A stretch of 64,000 nucleotides of DNA from Paracoccaceae bacterium (GTDB lineage: Bacteria > Pseudomonadota > Alphaproteobacteria > Rhodobacterales > Rhodobacteraceae): positions 806,001 to 870,000 of the forward strand of contig WGNF01000003.1 of the NCBI GenBank assembly GCA_016124615.1, given 5' to 3'. The notes beneath the pieces are model-generated. The model searched no databases. It worked only from the letters and a program-made list of their open reading frames with translations, and had not been told where the DNA came from. The translations under genes and the position numbers were made by a program. Positions within the stretch are counted from its first letter, which is position 1; every line of letters starts with the position of its first letter. Below, piece by piece: positions 41,831-50,432 of the stretch.

Positions 41831-43444
41831 ATGTCGGATTACGACTTCATCATCGTCGGCGCCGGATCGGCGGGCTGCGTGCTGGCCAACCGGCTGTCTG
41901 AAAGCGGCAGATACAGCGTTCTGCTGCTGGAGGCGGGCGGCAGCGATATCAACCCCTGGATCTGGATGCCCATCGGCTATGGCAAGACCTTCTACCGCCG
42001 CAGCGTCAACTGGATGTACCTGACCGAGCCCGATGCCGGGCTCGATGGCCGCATCTCGTACTGGCCGCGCGGCAAGGTCATGGGGGGATCCAGTTCGATC
42101 AACGCGATGGTCTTCGTGCGCGGCCAGAGGTCGGATTTCGACGGCTGGCGCGACTTGGGCAACCCCGGCTGGGGCTGGGCCGACGTGCTGCCCTATTTCC
42201 GCAAGATGGAGACGAACGACGCCGGTGAAGACGCCTATCGCGGCGGCACCGGCCCACTGCACGTGGCGACCGTCAGCCGCGATCACCACCCGCTGTGCCA
42301 GAACTTCCTTGCGGCGGGCCGCGAGTTGCAGGTGCCCATCAACCCGGATTTCAACGGCGCCGATCTTGAAGGGGTCGGCGCCTACCAGACCACCACGAAA
42401 GGCGGGATGCGCATGTCGGCGGCGCGCGCCTACATCCGACCGGCGGCGCGGCGCGCCAACCTGCGGATCGAGACTCGGGCGCAGGTGACGCAGGTCCATT
42501 TTGACGGCAGGCGCGCGACCGGTGTCAGCTTCAGCCAGAACGGCACGGCCCGGCGCGTTGGCGCGCGCCGCGAGGTGATCCTTGCCGCCGGGGCGATCAA
42601 CTCGCCGCAGCTGCTGCAGCTTTCGGGTGTCGGCCCGGCCCGGCTGTTGCGCGACAACGGGATCGCGGTGGTCCATGCGGCCGAGGGCGTCGGCCGCAAC
42701 CTGCAGGACCACCTGTGCATCGACCATCTGTTCCGCTCGAAGGTGCCGACGCTGAACGACCAGCTTTACCCGTGGTGGGGCAAGCTCCTGCACGGCCTGC
42801 GCTATGTGCTGACGCGCCGCGGCCCGCTTTCGCTCAGCCTGAATCAGGCGGGCGGCTTCGTCCGGTCGCGGCCGGACCTGACCGAGCCCGATATCCAGCT
42901 TTTCTTCTCGCCCGTCAGCTATACCAAGGCGCCGCCCGGCAAGCGGCCGCTGATGAACCCCGACCCCTTCCCCGGCTTTCTGCTGTCGGCCCAGCCGGTG
43001 CGCCCGACAAGCCGCGGGCACCTGCAGATCCGGTCCGCCGATCCGCTCGACCCGCCAGCGATCCACCCGAACTATCTTTCCACCGATCACGATCTGCGGG
43101 AGATTCTCGAAGCCTCCCGCCTGATCCGGCGGTTTTCCGAGGCGCCATCACTCGCCGCCGTCATCGCGGCAGAGATCGCGCCGGGGCCGCATATCCGCAC
43201 CGATGCGGAACTGATCGCGGATGCACGGGCGCGCGCGGTCACGGTGTTCCACCCCGTCGGCACCTGCCGCATGGGCCCTGACCCGGCGGCCGACGTGACC
43301 GATGCCCGGCTACGCGTTCACGGGCTTCAGGGCCTCAGGGTCGCGGATGCCTCGATCTTCCCCACGCTCACCTCCGGCAACACCAACGCGCCGACGATCA
43401 TGGTGGGCGAAAAGGCGGCCGATCTGATCCTTGAGGATCAGTGA
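41831..43444 (+). CDS. GMC-family FAD oxidoreductase, choline dehydrogenase-like
   Basis: This 537-residue flavoprotein oxidises an alcohol. The FAD-binding motif is IVGAGSAGCVLANRLSE (residues 6-22). GMC signature 1 is around GKVMGGSSSINAMVFVRG, and signature 2 around GAINSPQLLQLSGVGPA. The C-terminal catalytic pair region shows FHPVGTCRMG and PTLTSGNTNAPTIM. Many close relatives are annotated as choline or alcohol dehydrogenases, so specificity is uncertain. It is the last gene of the unit that begins with the amine oxidase or the binding protein. AAGGTG precedes the ATG. Confidence 0.88.
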   Translation: MSDYDFIIVGAGSAGCVLANRLSESGRYSVLLLEAGGSDINPWIWMPIGYGKTFYRRSVNWMYLTEPDAGLDGRISYWPRGKVMGGSSSINAMVFVRGQRSDFDGWRDLGNPGWGWADVLPYFRKMETNDAGEDAYRGGTGPLHVATVSRDHHPLCQNFLAAGRELQVPINPDFNGADLEGVGAYQTTTKGGMRMSAARAYIRPAARRANLRIETRAQVTQVHFDGRRATGVSFSQNGTARRVGARREVILAAGAINSPQLLQLSGVGPARLLRDNGIAVVHAAEGVGRNLQDHLCIDHLFRSKVPTLNDQLYPWWGKLLHGLRYVLTRRGPLSLSLNQAGGFVRSRPDLTEPDIQLFFSPVSYTKAPPGKRPLMNPDPFPGFLLSAQPVRPTSRGHLQIRSADPLDPPAIHPNYLSTDHDLREILEASRLIRRFSEAPSLAAVIAAEIAPGPHIRTDAELIADARARAVTVFHPVGTCRMGPDPAADVTDARLRVHGLQGLRVADASIFPTLTSGNTNAPTIMVGEKAADLILEDQ

Positions 43445-43463
43445 GGCGGGGCCCTTCGCAAAC

Positions 43464-43494
43464 GAAAAACCCCGGCGCCAGCAAGGCGCCGGGG
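43464..43494 (-). terminator. Rho-independent terminator of the NCS1 permease gene
   Basis: CCCCGGCGCC (43470-43479) and GGCGCCGGGG (43485-43494) form a perfect 10-bp stem with a 5-base loop. On the minus strand it is followed by TTTTTCG. It lies 20 bp after the permease stop (43515) and may also stop plus-strand readthrough from the GMC gene. Confidence 0.88.
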
Positions 43495-43514
43495 TCGACA
43501 TGCGCAATTAGCGA

Positions 43515-44960
43515 TCAGGCGGCGACCGCCATCCCCTTGCCCGCGCGCAGCCCGTAATAGGCGACGCCGCCGATCGCCACGCCGAAGAACCAGCCATAGG
43601 TGCCCCACCAGCCCGGCAGCAGGGTGGTGAAGGTCGGCAGGATCGACGAGAACAACATGCCCACCACCAGCGCGATGAAGGCATTGACGTGCCAGCCGCC
43701 CTGGAACCGGAACTCGCCGGTTTCCTGGTAGAGGGCCGCCACGTCCAGCTTGCTTTTGCGGATCAGGTAGTAATCCACCATCATGATGCCGAACACCGGC
43801 CCCATTGCCGAGCCGATAAAGTTCACGAAATGCGCGGCACCCGTGTCCCAGGGGGCGAACGGATACAGCACAAGCGCGATCAGCGCGGCGATATAGCCGC
43901 CCTTCTTGAAGTCGATCTTGCTGGGGAAGGTGTTGGAAAAGTCGAAGGCGGGCGACACGAAGTTGGCCACCACGTTGATCCCCAGCGTCGCCACCGCGAA
44001 GGTCACGGCCGCCAGTGCCGCCAGAAACACGCTGTCGAACTTGGCCGAGATCTGGTCGGGGTGGATCAGCACCTCGTGATAGACGGTAAAGCCCGCCGTC
44101 GTCGTCACCCCCGCCACAAGGCAGAAGGCCAGCAGGTTGATCGGCAGGCCCCAGAGGTTGCCCTTGCGCACCGCCGCCTCATTCGTCGCATAGCGCGAGA
44201 AGTCGCAGAAGTTGAGGTAGAGCGCCGCGAAATAGGTCACCCATGTCGCCGCCACTGCCGCCAGTGCCGCGACCGAGCCGGGCAGCCCCGGCACCCCGGC
44301 ATCCGCCGTCGCCTTCAGCAGCACGTCCTGCGGAATGTCGGAGCCGAACGAGAAGGTGCCCGCCTTGACGACCAGATAGATCGACAGCAGAAGCATCATG
44401 ATCCAGACCGCCGGGCCCGCCCAGTCCTGAAACTTGCGCACCGTTTCCATGCCGCGCTGGATGATCAGCAGTTGCAGCGCCCAGACCACGACGTAGCAGA
44501 TCACCTCCAGCGTCGAATGGCCCAGCATGTGGCTGGACTGGTTGAAGGCCGCCATGCTGTCGCTGCGGAGCAGCAGCGCGACGATGGCCCCCGAGGCGGC
44601 AGAGGTCTGCGCGCCATACCAGAAACAGGCGACGATCGCCCGGATCATCGCCGGCACGTTGGCGCCGAACGTGCCAAACGAGGCGCGCGCCAGCACCGGA
44701 TAGGGCACGCCCGTGCGCACCCCCGCATTGCCCACCAGCGACATCAGGAAAAAGATCACCAGCGAGCCGATACCGATGGCGATGACAAAGTTCAGGAAGC
44801 TGCCGCACAGCAGAAACAGGCTCGCCGCGAGATAATAGCCCCACAGCGAGTGCACATCAGACGTCCACACGTTGAAGATGCTGAACGCGCCCCATTTCCG
44901 CTCGGTTGCCGGTGCCAGATCCTCGTTGTAAAGCGAGGGTGATGGATTGATTAAACTCAT
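43515..44960 (-). CDS. NCS1-family nucleobase/allantoin/hydantoin-type permease
   Basis: This 481-residue membrane protein has about 12 spans. The N-terminus (NEDLAPATERKWGAFSIFN) leads into the NCS1 signature region, with NVWTSDVHSLWGYYLA, then PYPVLARASFGTFGANVPA and IVACFWYGAQTSAASG. These are hallmarks of nucleobase:cation symporter-1 proteins (cytosine, uracil, allantoin, hydantoin carriers such as Mhp1). The start at 44960 has AGGGGA upstream. It stands alone, with its own terminator and a 364-bp upstream gap. The ureide/hydantoin-type enzymes at 57-64 kb make allantoin or a hydantoin attractive substrates, but they are not adjacent. Confidence 0.85.
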   Translation of the reverse strand: MSLINPSPSLYNEDLAPATERKWGAFSIFNVWTSDVHSLWGYYLAASLFLLCGSFLNFVIAIGIGSLVIFFLMSLVGNAGVRTGVPYPVLARASFGTFGANVPAMIRAIVACFWYGAQTSAASGAIVALLLRSDSMAAFNQSSHMLGHSTLEVICYVVVWALQLLIIQRGMETVRKFQDWAGPAVWIMMLLLSIYLVVKAGTFSFGSDIPQDVLLKATADAGVPGLPGSVAALAAVAATWVTYFAALYLNFCDFSRYATNEAAVRKGNLWGLPINLLAFCLVAGVTTTAGFTVYHEVLIHPDQISAKFDSVFLAALAAVTFAVATLGINVVANFVSPAFDFSNTFPSKIDFKKGGYIAALIALVLYPFAPWDTGAAHFVNFIGSAMGPVFGIMMVDYYLIRKSKLDVAALYQETGEFRFQGGWHVNAFIALVVGMLFSSILPTFTTLLPGWWGTYGWFFGVAIGGVAYYGLRAGKGMAVAA

Positions 44961-45324
44961 GTCGATTGGTCCCCTGTTTCCGTCGGCAACAATCGCCCGA
45001 TCACGAAAGCGATCTGCCGTCGTCCTGTCCCCGTTCGCCGGGTCGCGTTTCCCTCGTATCCGCCCGCGATGTTCGCTCCGGGCGTTGTTTCGGGGCTCAC
45101 TCCCCGAGACGCCGATATTGGACCGCCCGATGACACTGAAAACAATCAGGGTAAGTGAGAATAGACCTTTCGGGGATTTTTGAAAATGTTTCGGAAAGAG
45201 AGGTATAGTGCGCCCCAAAAGACATCAGGAATGCCAATTGATGGTGAGTTGTCGCGCAAGTTGAGGATCGCCGCGCGAATGGCGCGGTCGGGGCTTGCCT
45301 TTGACGAAAACGGTGCTGCCCGGC
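44961..45324. other. 364-bp non-coding gap with a promoter-like sequence
   Basis: The gap lies between the NCS1 permease start and the Gfo/Idh stop and is clearly AT-richer than its surroundings in its right half. Its left part should hold the permease promoter and leader, including a small stem (TCGGGG 45090-45095, CCCCGA 45102-45107). On the plus strand, TTGAAA (45180-45185), an 18-bp spacer and TATAGT (45204-45209) resemble a promoter, although no plus-strand gene follows. A short plus-strand frame (ATG 45186) has no recognisable similarity and runs antisense into the next gene, so I do not call it. Confidence 0.5.
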
Positions 45325-46491
45325 TTACGCGAGCGAGGTCCAGACGTTGCCCGCTTGCGAAGAGGCGACCGCCGCCGCGATGAAGCGCATTCCGTCCAGC
45401 CCGTCCTGCACTGTCGGATAGATCACCTCGGCATCGGGCGGCTGGCCGGTGCGCGCGGCGCGGATCGCACGCGCCGCCTCGGCGTAGATCGTGGCAAATC
45501 CCTCAAGGTAGCCCTCGGGGTGGCCGCCGGGAACACGCGTCACCCGCCCCGCCTGCGGCCAAGCCCCGGCACCGCCGCGCGTCAGCAATTGCTTCGGCCC
45601 GCCGAACCGCGTGAACCACAGGTAGTTCGGGTCGGCCTGCGTCCATTCCAGCCCGCCCTTGGTGCCGTAGACCCGCAGCTTCAGCCCGTTTTCGCAACCG
45701 ACCGCGACTTGACTGGCCCAGAGCATCCCGCGCGCGCCGCCGCGATAGCGCAGCAGGATCTGCACGTCGTCATCCAGCGGGCGCCCCGGCACAAAGCTGG
45801 TCAGTTGCGCCAGCAGCGCTTCCGTTTCCAGCCCCGAGACGAAGGCGGCAAGGTTATAGGCATGGGTGCCGATGTCGCCGATCGCCCCGCCCGCGCCGGA
45901 TCGGGCCGGATCGGTGCGCCACTCGGCCTGCTTGCTGCCTGTGCGCTCGGCCGGTTCGGTCAGCCAGTCCTGCGGGTATTCGGCCTGCACCAGCCGGATC
46001 TCGCCCAACTCGCCCGCCGCGACCATCGCGCGGGCCTGCCGGATCATCGGATAGCCGGTGTAGTTGTGCGTCAGCACGAAGACTTTGCCGGTCTTTGCCA
46101 CCAGATCCACCAGCGCCTCAGCCTCCGGCACGGTCAGCGTCATCGGCTTGTCGCAGATGACGTGAATGCCCGCCGCCAGAAAGGCGCGGGCCACCGGCGC
46201 GTGCATGTGGTTCGGGGTGACGATCGACACCGCCTCGATCCCGTGCGGTCGCGCCGCCTCGGCCCGCGCCATTTCGGCGTAGGACGCATAGGAGCGGTCG
46301 GACGGGATCCCGATCTCCGCCGCCGAAGCCGCCGCACGCGCCGGGTCGGATGACAGCGCGCCCGCGACAAGGGTGAACTGATCGTCAATCCGGGCGGCAA
46401 TGCGGTGAACGGCGCCGATGAACGCGCCCTGCCCGCCCCCGACCATGCCAAGGCGGATGCGGTCGGCGGTGTGGCTTGCGTCGATGGTCAT
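45325..46491 (-). CDS. Gfo/Idh/MocA-family NAD(P)-dependent oxidoreductase
   Basis: This 388-residue sugar or inositol dehydrogenase has a Rossmann domain (residues 1-130) with GMVGGGQGAFIGAVHR. The conserved lysine motif reads HVICDKPMTL (usually EKP). The substrate domain shows GGAIGDIGTHAYNLA, supplying the family aspartate and histidine. It starts one base before the TIM-barrel gene ends, so they are one transcript. Gfo/Idh plus TIM-barrel pairs oxidise and epimerise or cleave sugars or inositols, often at C3. The substrate here is unknown. Confidence 0.87.
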   Translation of the reverse strand: MTIDASHTADRIRLGMVGGGQGAFIGAVHRIAARIDDQFTLVAGALSSDPARAAASAAEIGIPSDRSYASYAEMARAEAARPHGIEAVSIVTPNHMHAPVARAFLAAGIHVICDKPMTLTVPEAEALVDLVAKTGKVFVLTHNYTGYPMIRQARAMVAAGELGEIRLVQAEYPQDWLTEPAERTGSKQAEWRTDPARSGAGGAIGDIGTHAYNLAAFVSGLETEALLAQLTSFVPGRPLDDDVQILLRYRGGARGMLWASQVAVGCENGLKLRVYGTKGGLEWTQADPNYLWFTRFGGPKQLLTRGGAGAWPQAGRVTRVPGGHPEGYLEGFATIYAEAARAIRAARTGQPPDAEVIYPTVQDGLDGMRFIAAAVASSQAGNVWTSLA

Positions 46492-46492
46492 C

Positions 46493-47557
46493 TCAGGCTC
46501 CTCCGCTCAGGCCCAGCATGCGCCGGTTGGCGGCATCGTCTGCCCCAGACCCGGCGAAATCGTCGAACGCATGTTCGGTCACCCGGATGATATGGCGCTT
46601 GATGAATTCGGCCCCTTCGCGAGCGCCATCCTCGGGGTGTTTCAGCGCGCATTCCCATTCCAGCACCGCCCAGCTGCCATAGCCGTAGCGCGTCAGCTTG
46701 GAAAAGATGCCGCCGAAATCCACCTGCCCGTCGCCGAGCGAGCGGAACCGCCCGGCCCGGTCGGCCCAGCTTTGGAAGCCGCCATAGACACCCTGCCGCC
46801 CGGTCGGGTTGAACTCGGCGTCCTTCACATGGAAGGCGCGGATGCGGTCGTGGTAAATGTCGATATAGGCGAGGTAGTCGAGCTGCTGCAGCACGAAATG
46901 CGACGGATCGTAGAGAAGGTTGGCACGGGCGTGGTTGTTCACCCGGTCAAGGAACATCTCGTAGCTCGCCCCGTCGTGCAGGTCTTCGCCGGGATGGATT
47001 TCGTAGCAGACGTCCACCCCCATTTCTTCGGCGTAATCGAGGATCGGGTGCCAGCGCCGCGCGAGTTCGTCAAAGGCGGTTTCCACCAGACCGGCGGGCC
47101 GCTGCGGCCAGGGGTAGAGGTAGGGCCAGGCCAGCGCGCCGGAAAAGGTCGCATGCGCCGATAACCCGAGGTTGCGCGAGGCGCGCAGCGCGCGTTTCAC
47201 CTGATCGACCGCCCAGTCGGTTCGCGCCGCCGGATTGCCGCGCACCGCGGGCACTGCGAAACCGTCGAAGGCGGTATCATAGGCCGGATGCACGGCGACC
47301 AGCTGGCCCTGAAGGTGGCTCGACAGCTCGGTGATCGCCAGACCATGTTCGGCCGCGATGCCGGTGATCTCATCCGCGTAGGTTTGCGACTCCGAGGCTT
47401 TCACCAGATCAAAGAGCCGCCCGTCCCAACTCGGGATCTGCACGCCCTTGTAGCCCAGCCCCGCCGCCCAGGCGCAGATCGAGGGAAAGGAATTGAACGG
47501 CGCCGCGTCGCCTGCAAACTGCGCCAGAAAGATCGCCGGCCCCTTGATCGTCTTCAT
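46493..47557 (-). CDS. Xylose isomerase-like TIM-barrel sugar isomerase/epimerase
   Basis: This 354-residue AP-endonuclease-2/xylose-isomerase-like protein (IolE/IolI class) shows the metal-site strands VDVCYEIHPGEDLHDG, LLYDPSHFVLQQLD, IRAFHVKDAEF and WAVLEWECALKHP. These supply glutamate, aspartate, histidine and a final glutamate. It begins MKTIKGPAIFLAQFAGD at 47557 and is followed directly by the Gfo/Idh gene. A LacI-type palindrome (47612-47623) lies 55 bp upstream of the start. Its role is probably isomerisation, epimerisation or cleavage of a keto-sugar made by the partner. Confidence 0.85.
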   Translation of the reverse strand: MKTIKGPAIFLAQFAGDAAPFNSFPSICAWAAGLGYKGVQIPSWDGRLFDLVKASESQTYADEITGIAAEHGLAITELSSHLQGQLVAVHPAYDTAFDGFAVPAVRGNPAARTDWAVDQVKRALRASRNLGLSAHATFSGALAWPYLYPWPQRPAGLVETAFDELARRWHPILDYAEEMGVDVCYEIHPGEDLHDGASYEMFLDRVNNHARANLLYDPSHFVLQQLDYLAYIDIYHDRIRAFHVKDAEFNPTGRQGVYGGFQSWADRAGRFRSLGDGQVDFGGIFSKLTRYGYGSWAVLEWECALKHPEDGAREGAEFIKRHIIRVTEHAFDDFAGSGADDAANRRMLGLSGGA

Positions 47558-47611
47558 CGCACGCCTCCCATCGCCTCGAAAACCGCAGATCGGACGCGGC
47601 TCACCCCCTCT

Positions 47612-47623
47612 GTAATCGATTAC
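47612..47623. promoter_or_regulatory. LacI-type operator candidate upstream of the TIM/Gfo operon
   Basis: GTAATCGATTAC is a perfect 12-bp palindrome inside TGTAATCGATTACGGA, in the 111-bp gap between the GntR gene and the TIM-barrel gene. A central CG in a T/A-rich palindrome of this kind is typical of LacI-family operators. No LacI-family gene is present in the window. Confidence 0.55.
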
Positions 47624-47668
47624 GGAGCGATTTCAATGACAGCTTCGGCGGCACGCGCGGTGCGGCGG

Positions 47669-48346
47669 TCAGGTTCCCCGGCGCATCCGCTCGAAGCTCA
47701 TCGAGATATGGGCGCGCTGGATCAGCGAGGCGGCGTGGAGGTCGCCGATTTCCAGCGCGCGCAGGATGTCGTGCACCTCGCGGTCGAAAACGTCGACCTC
47801 GTCCGCAAGGTCGATTTTCGAGGCAAAGACCGATTTCAGCCAGATCCGCGTCGTCTTGAAATAAAGACGTTCGCAGATATCCTTCAGCGGCTCGTTGGTG
47901 GTCAGTTTCAGCAGCGCGATGAAGAAATCCATGTTCAGTTCGGCAAAGCGCCGCGCATCCGGGTCTGTCAACAACGCCTTCGAACGCGCTGACAACGCAC
48001 GCAATTCCTGCCAGAGGGTCGCATCCGGCGCGACCGCGCCAAGTTTGCCGGTCAGTTCGGCAAGCTCCAGACGCAACTGATAGGTCTGCGTCAGTTCCGC
48101 AATCTTGACGTCGGTGACGAAGGTGCCGACGCCGTGGACCGATTGCACCAGCCCCTCGCCCTCCAGCCGCACCAGAACCCGCCGCAGCGGGGTGCGGCTG
48201 ATGCCGAATTCCGCCGCCAGCGCCTCTTCCGACAGGCGGGTGCCGGGGGCGTAGTCGAGCAGGCAGATCCGGCTGCGGATCTCGGAATGCATCCGGTCGA
48301 ACCGGTCGCGGGCACTCGGGGCAAGCTCTGTCGGGTCGATGTTCAC
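47669..48346 (-). CDS. GntR regulator, FCD subfamily, last gene of the doeA operon
   Basis: This 225-residue regulator has an N-terminal winged helix (about residues 12-75: GTRLSEEALAAEFGISRTPL) and an FCD-type helical domain (about 85-215). The first FCD metal-histidine position appears as phenylalanine (AELNMDFFIAL), so metal binding may be lost. A GTG at 48346 follows the exporter stop by 7 bp and has AGGGGATGA upstream; longer frames run into the exporter gene. It is cotranscribed with doeA, the M20 deacetylase and the EamA exporter. It probably controls the divergent doeA/ehuB region, where inverted TTGTACACA sites occur. Confidence 0.83.
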   Translation of the reverse strand: MNIDPTELAPSARDRFDRMHSEIRSRICLLDYAPGTRLSEEALAAEFGISRTPLRRVLVRLEGEGLVQSVHGVGTFVTDVKIAELTQTYQLRLELAELTGKLGAVAPDATLWQELRALSARSKALLTDPDARRFAELNMDFFIALLKLTTNEPLKDICERLYFKTTRIWLKSVFASKIDLADEVDVFDREVHDILRALEIGDLHAASLIQRAHISMSFERMRRGT

Positions 48347-48353
48347 CGGCGCG

Positions 48354-49259
48354 TCATCCCCTAGCCTGTCGGCTGACCACGTAGACGCCTGACGCCGAAA
48401 GCGCAAAGCCCGCGAGGGCCAGCGGCGTGACAGACTCGCCAAGGATCGCCCAGGCAAGGATCATGGCCAGCGGCGGCACCAGGTAAAAGAGCGACGAGAT
48501 GCGCGTGGCGTCGCCCCGCTGCAAAAGCGCGATGAACAGGCCGATCGAGATGATGGAATTGGCGATGACCAGATAGGCGAGCGCGACGATGAACTCTGGC
48601 TGCCAGTCGATGACCATCGTTTCGGCGAAATAGGCGGCGGGCAGCAGGACGGCAAAGCCGACGACATACTGCACGATGCCGCCCACCACCGGATCGGTCT
48701 TCATCCCGTGCCATTTCTCGAACAGGGTTGCGGCGGTGATGCCACCCAGCGCGCCCAGCGCCAGCAACACCGCCACCCAGGGGCTTGGTCCAAGCGCGCC
48801 TTCGGACAGGATGACCAGCACGACGCCCGCAAAGCCGAGGCCAAGGCCAAGCCAGAGGAACGGCCCGCCGCGCTGGCCCGAAAACAGCGGCGCGAAGACG
48901 GCGACCAGGATCGGTTGCAGCGCCATGATGATCGCGGTGGTTCCGGCGTTCATCCCGCGCTTCATCGCCAGATAGGCCAGCCCGAAATAGACGCACTGGA
49001 TCAGGAAACCGGTCAGCGCGATGGCCCCCCAGTGGCGCGCGGTGGCGGGCCAGCGCGGCTTGCGGATCACGAGGAACGGCAGCAGCGCCAGAACCGCCAG
49101 CCCGTAGCGCAGGGCAAGCATGGTCAACGGCTCGACATGGGCAAGGCCGAGTTTGGCAAAGCTGTAGCCGCCGGACCAGAAGATCAGGAAGATGAATGGC
49201 GCCGCGCGCCAGAAGAACGGCTCTGTCGAACGCCCCGGTGCCAGCGCAACCTGCATCAT
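48354..49259 (-). CDS. EamA/DMT-family transporter
   Basis: This 301-residue protein has ten predicted membrane spans in two EamA repeats (about residues 15-145 and 155-295). The first repeat starts FLIFWSGGYSFAKLGLAHVEP and ends MALQPILVAVFAPLFSGQ. EamA proteins mostly export amino acids or metabolites. ATGATG at 49259/49256 is preceded by GAGG; the earlier frame is an antisense-free extension without family similarity. It lies between the deacetylase (4-bp gap) and the GntR gene. It may export surplus diaminobutyrate, acetyl-diaminobutyrate or another intermediate, which is an inference. Confidence 0.85.
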   Translation of the reverse strand: MMQVALAPGRSTEPFFWRAAPFIFLIFWSGGYSFAKLGLAHVEPLTMLALRYGLAVLALLPFLVIRKPRWPATARHWGAIALTGFLIQCVYFGLAYLAMKRGMNAGTTAIIMALQPILVAVFAPLFSGQRGGPFLWLGLGLGFAGVVLVILSEGALGPSPWVAVLLALGALGGITAATLFEKWHGMKTDPVVGGIVQYVVGFAVLLPAAYFAETMVIDWQPEFIVALAYLVIANSIISIGLFIALLQRGDATRISSLFYLVPPLAMILAWAILGESVTPLALAGFALSASGVYVVSRQARG

Positions 49260-49263
49260 ATCC

Positions 49264-50427
49264 TCATGTCGCGAGTTTTCCGGCCAGACGTTCCAGCATG
49301 GACAGGCATTCCGCAAGCTGATCCAGCGCCAGAAATTCATCGGGTTTGTGCGCCTGCTCGATGGACCCCGGCCCGCAGACCACCGCCGACATGCCGAGCG
49401 CCTGGAATATCCCCGCCTCGGTGCCGAAGGGCACGGTCTGGGCACCATTCGCGCCGGTCAGTTCCATCAGGATCGCCTTCGCCTCGTTCTCGTCGGCCGG
49501 GATCAGGCCATCGACCTCACCGATCACCTCGGTGACAATGTCGGCTTGCGGGGCCACGGCGCGCATGGCGGGCAACAGCGTGTGGGCGCAGTAGTCCCGC
49601 AGGTCGGCCTTCACGAAATCGGCGTCGCCGTGCTGCACCGGGCGCATTTCCCAATCCACCCGCGCCTTGCCGGGGATGACGTTGTGGGCGACGCCGCCGA
49701 CCAGCGCGCCGGTGTTGATCGTCGTCCACGGCGGATCGAAGCGGCCATTGGCCGGGGCCCGGGCCTTCAGCCTTTCCTTCAGCTCCAGCAGCCGACCGAC
49801 ATAGCGCACCGCGTATTCGACCGCGTTCACGCCGCGATCCGGGCCAGAGCCGTGCCCCTCCAGCCCGGTGAAATGCGTCGAGTATTCATAGCAACCCTTG
49901 TGACCCTCGATGATGCGCATCATCGTCGGCTCGCCGATGATCGCCACCGAAGGCCGCACCCCCTGCGCGCGCAAGACCTGCGCCAGTGCCTGCGCGCCAA
50001 GGCAGCCGGTTTCCTCGTCATGGGTGAAGGCGAAATGGATCGGGCGATTGCCGACCCGTTCGGCATAGTAAGGCGCCATCGCCACGGCGGCGGCGATGAA
50101 GCCCTTCATGTCGCAGGTGCCGCGGCCGTAAAGGCGGCCGTCGCGTTCCACCATCTCGAACGGGTCGGTCGTCCAGTCCTGATCGGCGACGGGCACGACA
50201 TCGGAATGCCCCGACAGCAGGATGCCGCCATCGACATCCGGCCCCAGCGTGGCGAACAGATTGGCCTTGGTGCCGGTCGGGTCCTTGTGAATCTCGACGC
50301 GCGCCCCCACCGCCTCCAGCCGATCGGCGAGAAAGGCGATCATCGACAGGTTGCTGTCGGTCGACACCGTCGGGAAGGCGATCAGGTGGCGAAGAAGCGC
50401 CTTGGTATCGTCGAGAGCGTGCTGCAC
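49264..50427 (-). CDS. ArgE-like M20 deacetylase, candidate N-acetyl-diaminobutyrate deacetylase
   Basis: This 387-residue zinc amidohydrolase is of the ArgE/DapE type. Metal ligands are visible in LLSGHSDVVPV (H), YGRGTCDMKGF (D), HDEETGCLGAQ (catalytic and bridging E-E), IIGEPT and a C-terminal histidine in SIEQAHKPDEF. ArgE removes acetyl from N2-acetylornithine. One carbon shorter, N2-acetyl-2,4-diaminobutyrate is the product of DoeA, whose gene lies 5 bp upstream (GTG at 50427 with AAGGA inside the doeA end). This enzyme therefore likely replaces the M14-type DoeB/EutE found in most ectoine clusters. An arginine-biosynthesis role is less likely in this operon. Confidence 0.82.
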   Translation of the reverse strand: MQHALDDTKALLRHLIAFPTVSTDSNLSMIAFLADRLEAVGARVEIHKDPTGTKANLFATLGPDVDGGILLSGHSDVVPVADQDWTTDPFEMVERDGRLYGRGTCDMKGFIAAAVAMAPYYAERVGNRPIHFAFTHDEETGCLGAQALAQVLRAQGVRPSVAIIGEPTMMRIIEGHKGCYEYSTHFTGLEGHGSGPDRGVNAVEYAVRYVGRLLELKERLKARAPANGRFDPPWTTINTGALVGGVAHNVIPGKARVDWEMRPVQHGDADFVKADLRDYCAHTLLPAMRAVAPQADIVTEVIGEVDGLIPADENEAKAILMELTGANGAQTVPFGTEAGIFQALGMSAVVCGPGSIEQAHKPDEFLALDQLAECLSMLERLAGKLAT

Positions 50428-50432
50428 CGGGG

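Noticed and set aside
45186-45383. Short plus-strand frame in the gap before the Gfo/Idh gene
   Set aside because: No similarity, no clear ribosome-binding site, and its second half is antisense to the Gfo/Idh coding end.
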